This document shows positions 6,300-6,502 of a stretch of DNA of 6,502 nt, piece by piece. The stretch is taken from the NCBI GenBank assembly GCA_003229935.1, contig QIGD01000074.1, forward strand, positions 1 to 6,502. The letters are read 5' to 3'. This DNA is from Methanobacteriota archaeon (GTDB lineage Archaea; Hydrothermarchaeota; Hydrothermarchaeia; Hydrothermarchaeales; BMS3B). The translations under genes and the position numbers were made by a program. Under the pieces are notes generated by a model. That model was not told the origin of the DNA and did no database searches. It saw only the letters and a program-made list of their open reading frames with translations. Every line of letters begins with the position of its first letter. Within the stretch, counting starts at the first letter, position 1.

Positions 6300-6319
6300 C
6301 CAACGACTTTAGTCGTTGG
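6300..6319. repeat. IS200/IS605-type end hairpin
   Basis: CCAACGACT (6300-6308) and AGTCGTTGG (6311-6319) are perfect inverted repeats separated by TT. Short GC-richer hairpins of this form, with an ACTTTAGT-like tip, mark the ends of archaeal IS200/IS605 and TnpB-only (IS1341-like) elements. It lies between the broken DUF460-like fragment and the TnpB fragment, so it probably marks where an element entered. Whether it is the left end of the element carrying the TnpB piece, or the right end of another decayed copy, cannot be told here. Confidence 0.6.
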
Positions 6320-6357
6320 ATGAATGCGATAATATAACTAAATATCTATAATTAAAT

Positions 6358-6502
6358 ATGTTGCAATCGTTCACTGCATACAAGGCAGAATGTGCTGGTA
6401 AAGTAGTAACCTTTGTAAATCCTAAAAACACGTCTCAAGAATGTAGCAGGTGTGGTAGAATAGTCAGGAAAAACCTTAATATTAAAATACATCACTGCCC
6501 TT
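6358..6502 (+). pseudogene. tnpB: TnpB C-terminal fragment (zinc-ribbon region), 5'-truncated and running off right edge
   Basis: TnpB is the RNA-guided RuvC-like nuclease of IS200/IS605 elements. From ATG 6358 the frame reads MLQSFTAYKAECAGKVVTFV, then NPKNTSQECSRCGRIVRKNL, then NIKIHHCP at the edge. This matches the region just before and within the TnpB zinc ribbon: YKAE..G, P.NTSQ.CS.CG, then the start of the second C-P-x-C pair. A stop (TAA at 6349-6351) closes the frame directly upstream, and neither of the first two RuvC motifs nor the roughly 250-300 preceding residues of a normal TnpB is present between the hairpin at 6300-6319 and 6358. It is therefore an internally deleted copy, not a functional nuclease. 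The last RuvC aspartate would be outside the window. Confidence 0.85.

Noticed and set aside
6300..6319. Hairpin as an intrinsic terminator of the prenyltransferase gene
   Set aside because: It is 180 nt downstream of the stop, no T-tract follows, and its form and TnpB neighbour fit an IS605-type end better.

Overview
The window looks archaeal. Arg codons AGA/AGG and Ile codon ATA are common, non-coding DNA is AT-rich, and possible leaderless promoters are present. The genes include an F420-type (Ddn-like) flavin/deazaflavin oxidoreductase, a cysteine-type molybdenum/tungsten formate dehydrogenase subunit, archaeal-style IS200/IS605 TnpA and TnpB sequences, and a fragment resembling the mainly archaeal DUF460 family. 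A quinone-using euryarchaeal anaerobe (for example an Archaeoglobi or ANME-1/Syntrophoarchaeia-type lineage) would fit, but this is inference: there is no marker gene here to settle the taxon.

Layout. Positions 1-281 (- strand) hold the N-terminal two thirds of an IS200/IS605 TnpA running off the left edge; its upstream end, with an imperfect hairpin, lies at about 340-375. Positions 328-543 contain an unrecognised open-frame tail, possibly a gene cut by that insertion. Then come a UbiE-like SAM methyltransferase (595-1212, +) and a Ddn-like oxidoreductase (1304-1768, +). A polytopic membrane protein resembling oligosaccharide repeat-unit polymerases (1788-2939, -) converges on the oxidoreductase, ending 19 nt away. 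It diverges, again with a 19 nt gap, from a 716-residue formate dehydrogenase alpha subunit (2959-5109, +). Next is a UbiA-family prenyltransferase that closely resembles MqnP of the futalosine menaquinone route (5219-6121, +). The right end is gene debris: a frameshifted and truncated DUF460-like fragment (6147-6299), a near-perfect IS605-type hairpin (6300-6319), and the C-terminal zinc-ribbon part of a TnpB (6358 to the edge) without its catalytic body.

How the genes may work together. MqnP attaches the prenyl tail to the menaquinone precursor, a UbiE-like methyltransferase could methylate the ring, Ddn-like proteins are known to pass electrons from F420H2 to quinones, and FdhA supplies electrons from formate. 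The association suggests quinone biosynthesis next to quinone-linked redox enzymes, in an accessory segment bounded on both sides by IS200/IS605 sequences. The MqnP and FdhA assignments are strong; the pathway link of the methyltransferase and the Ddn-like protein is inferred from context only. No tRNA, rRNA or CRISPR array was seen.
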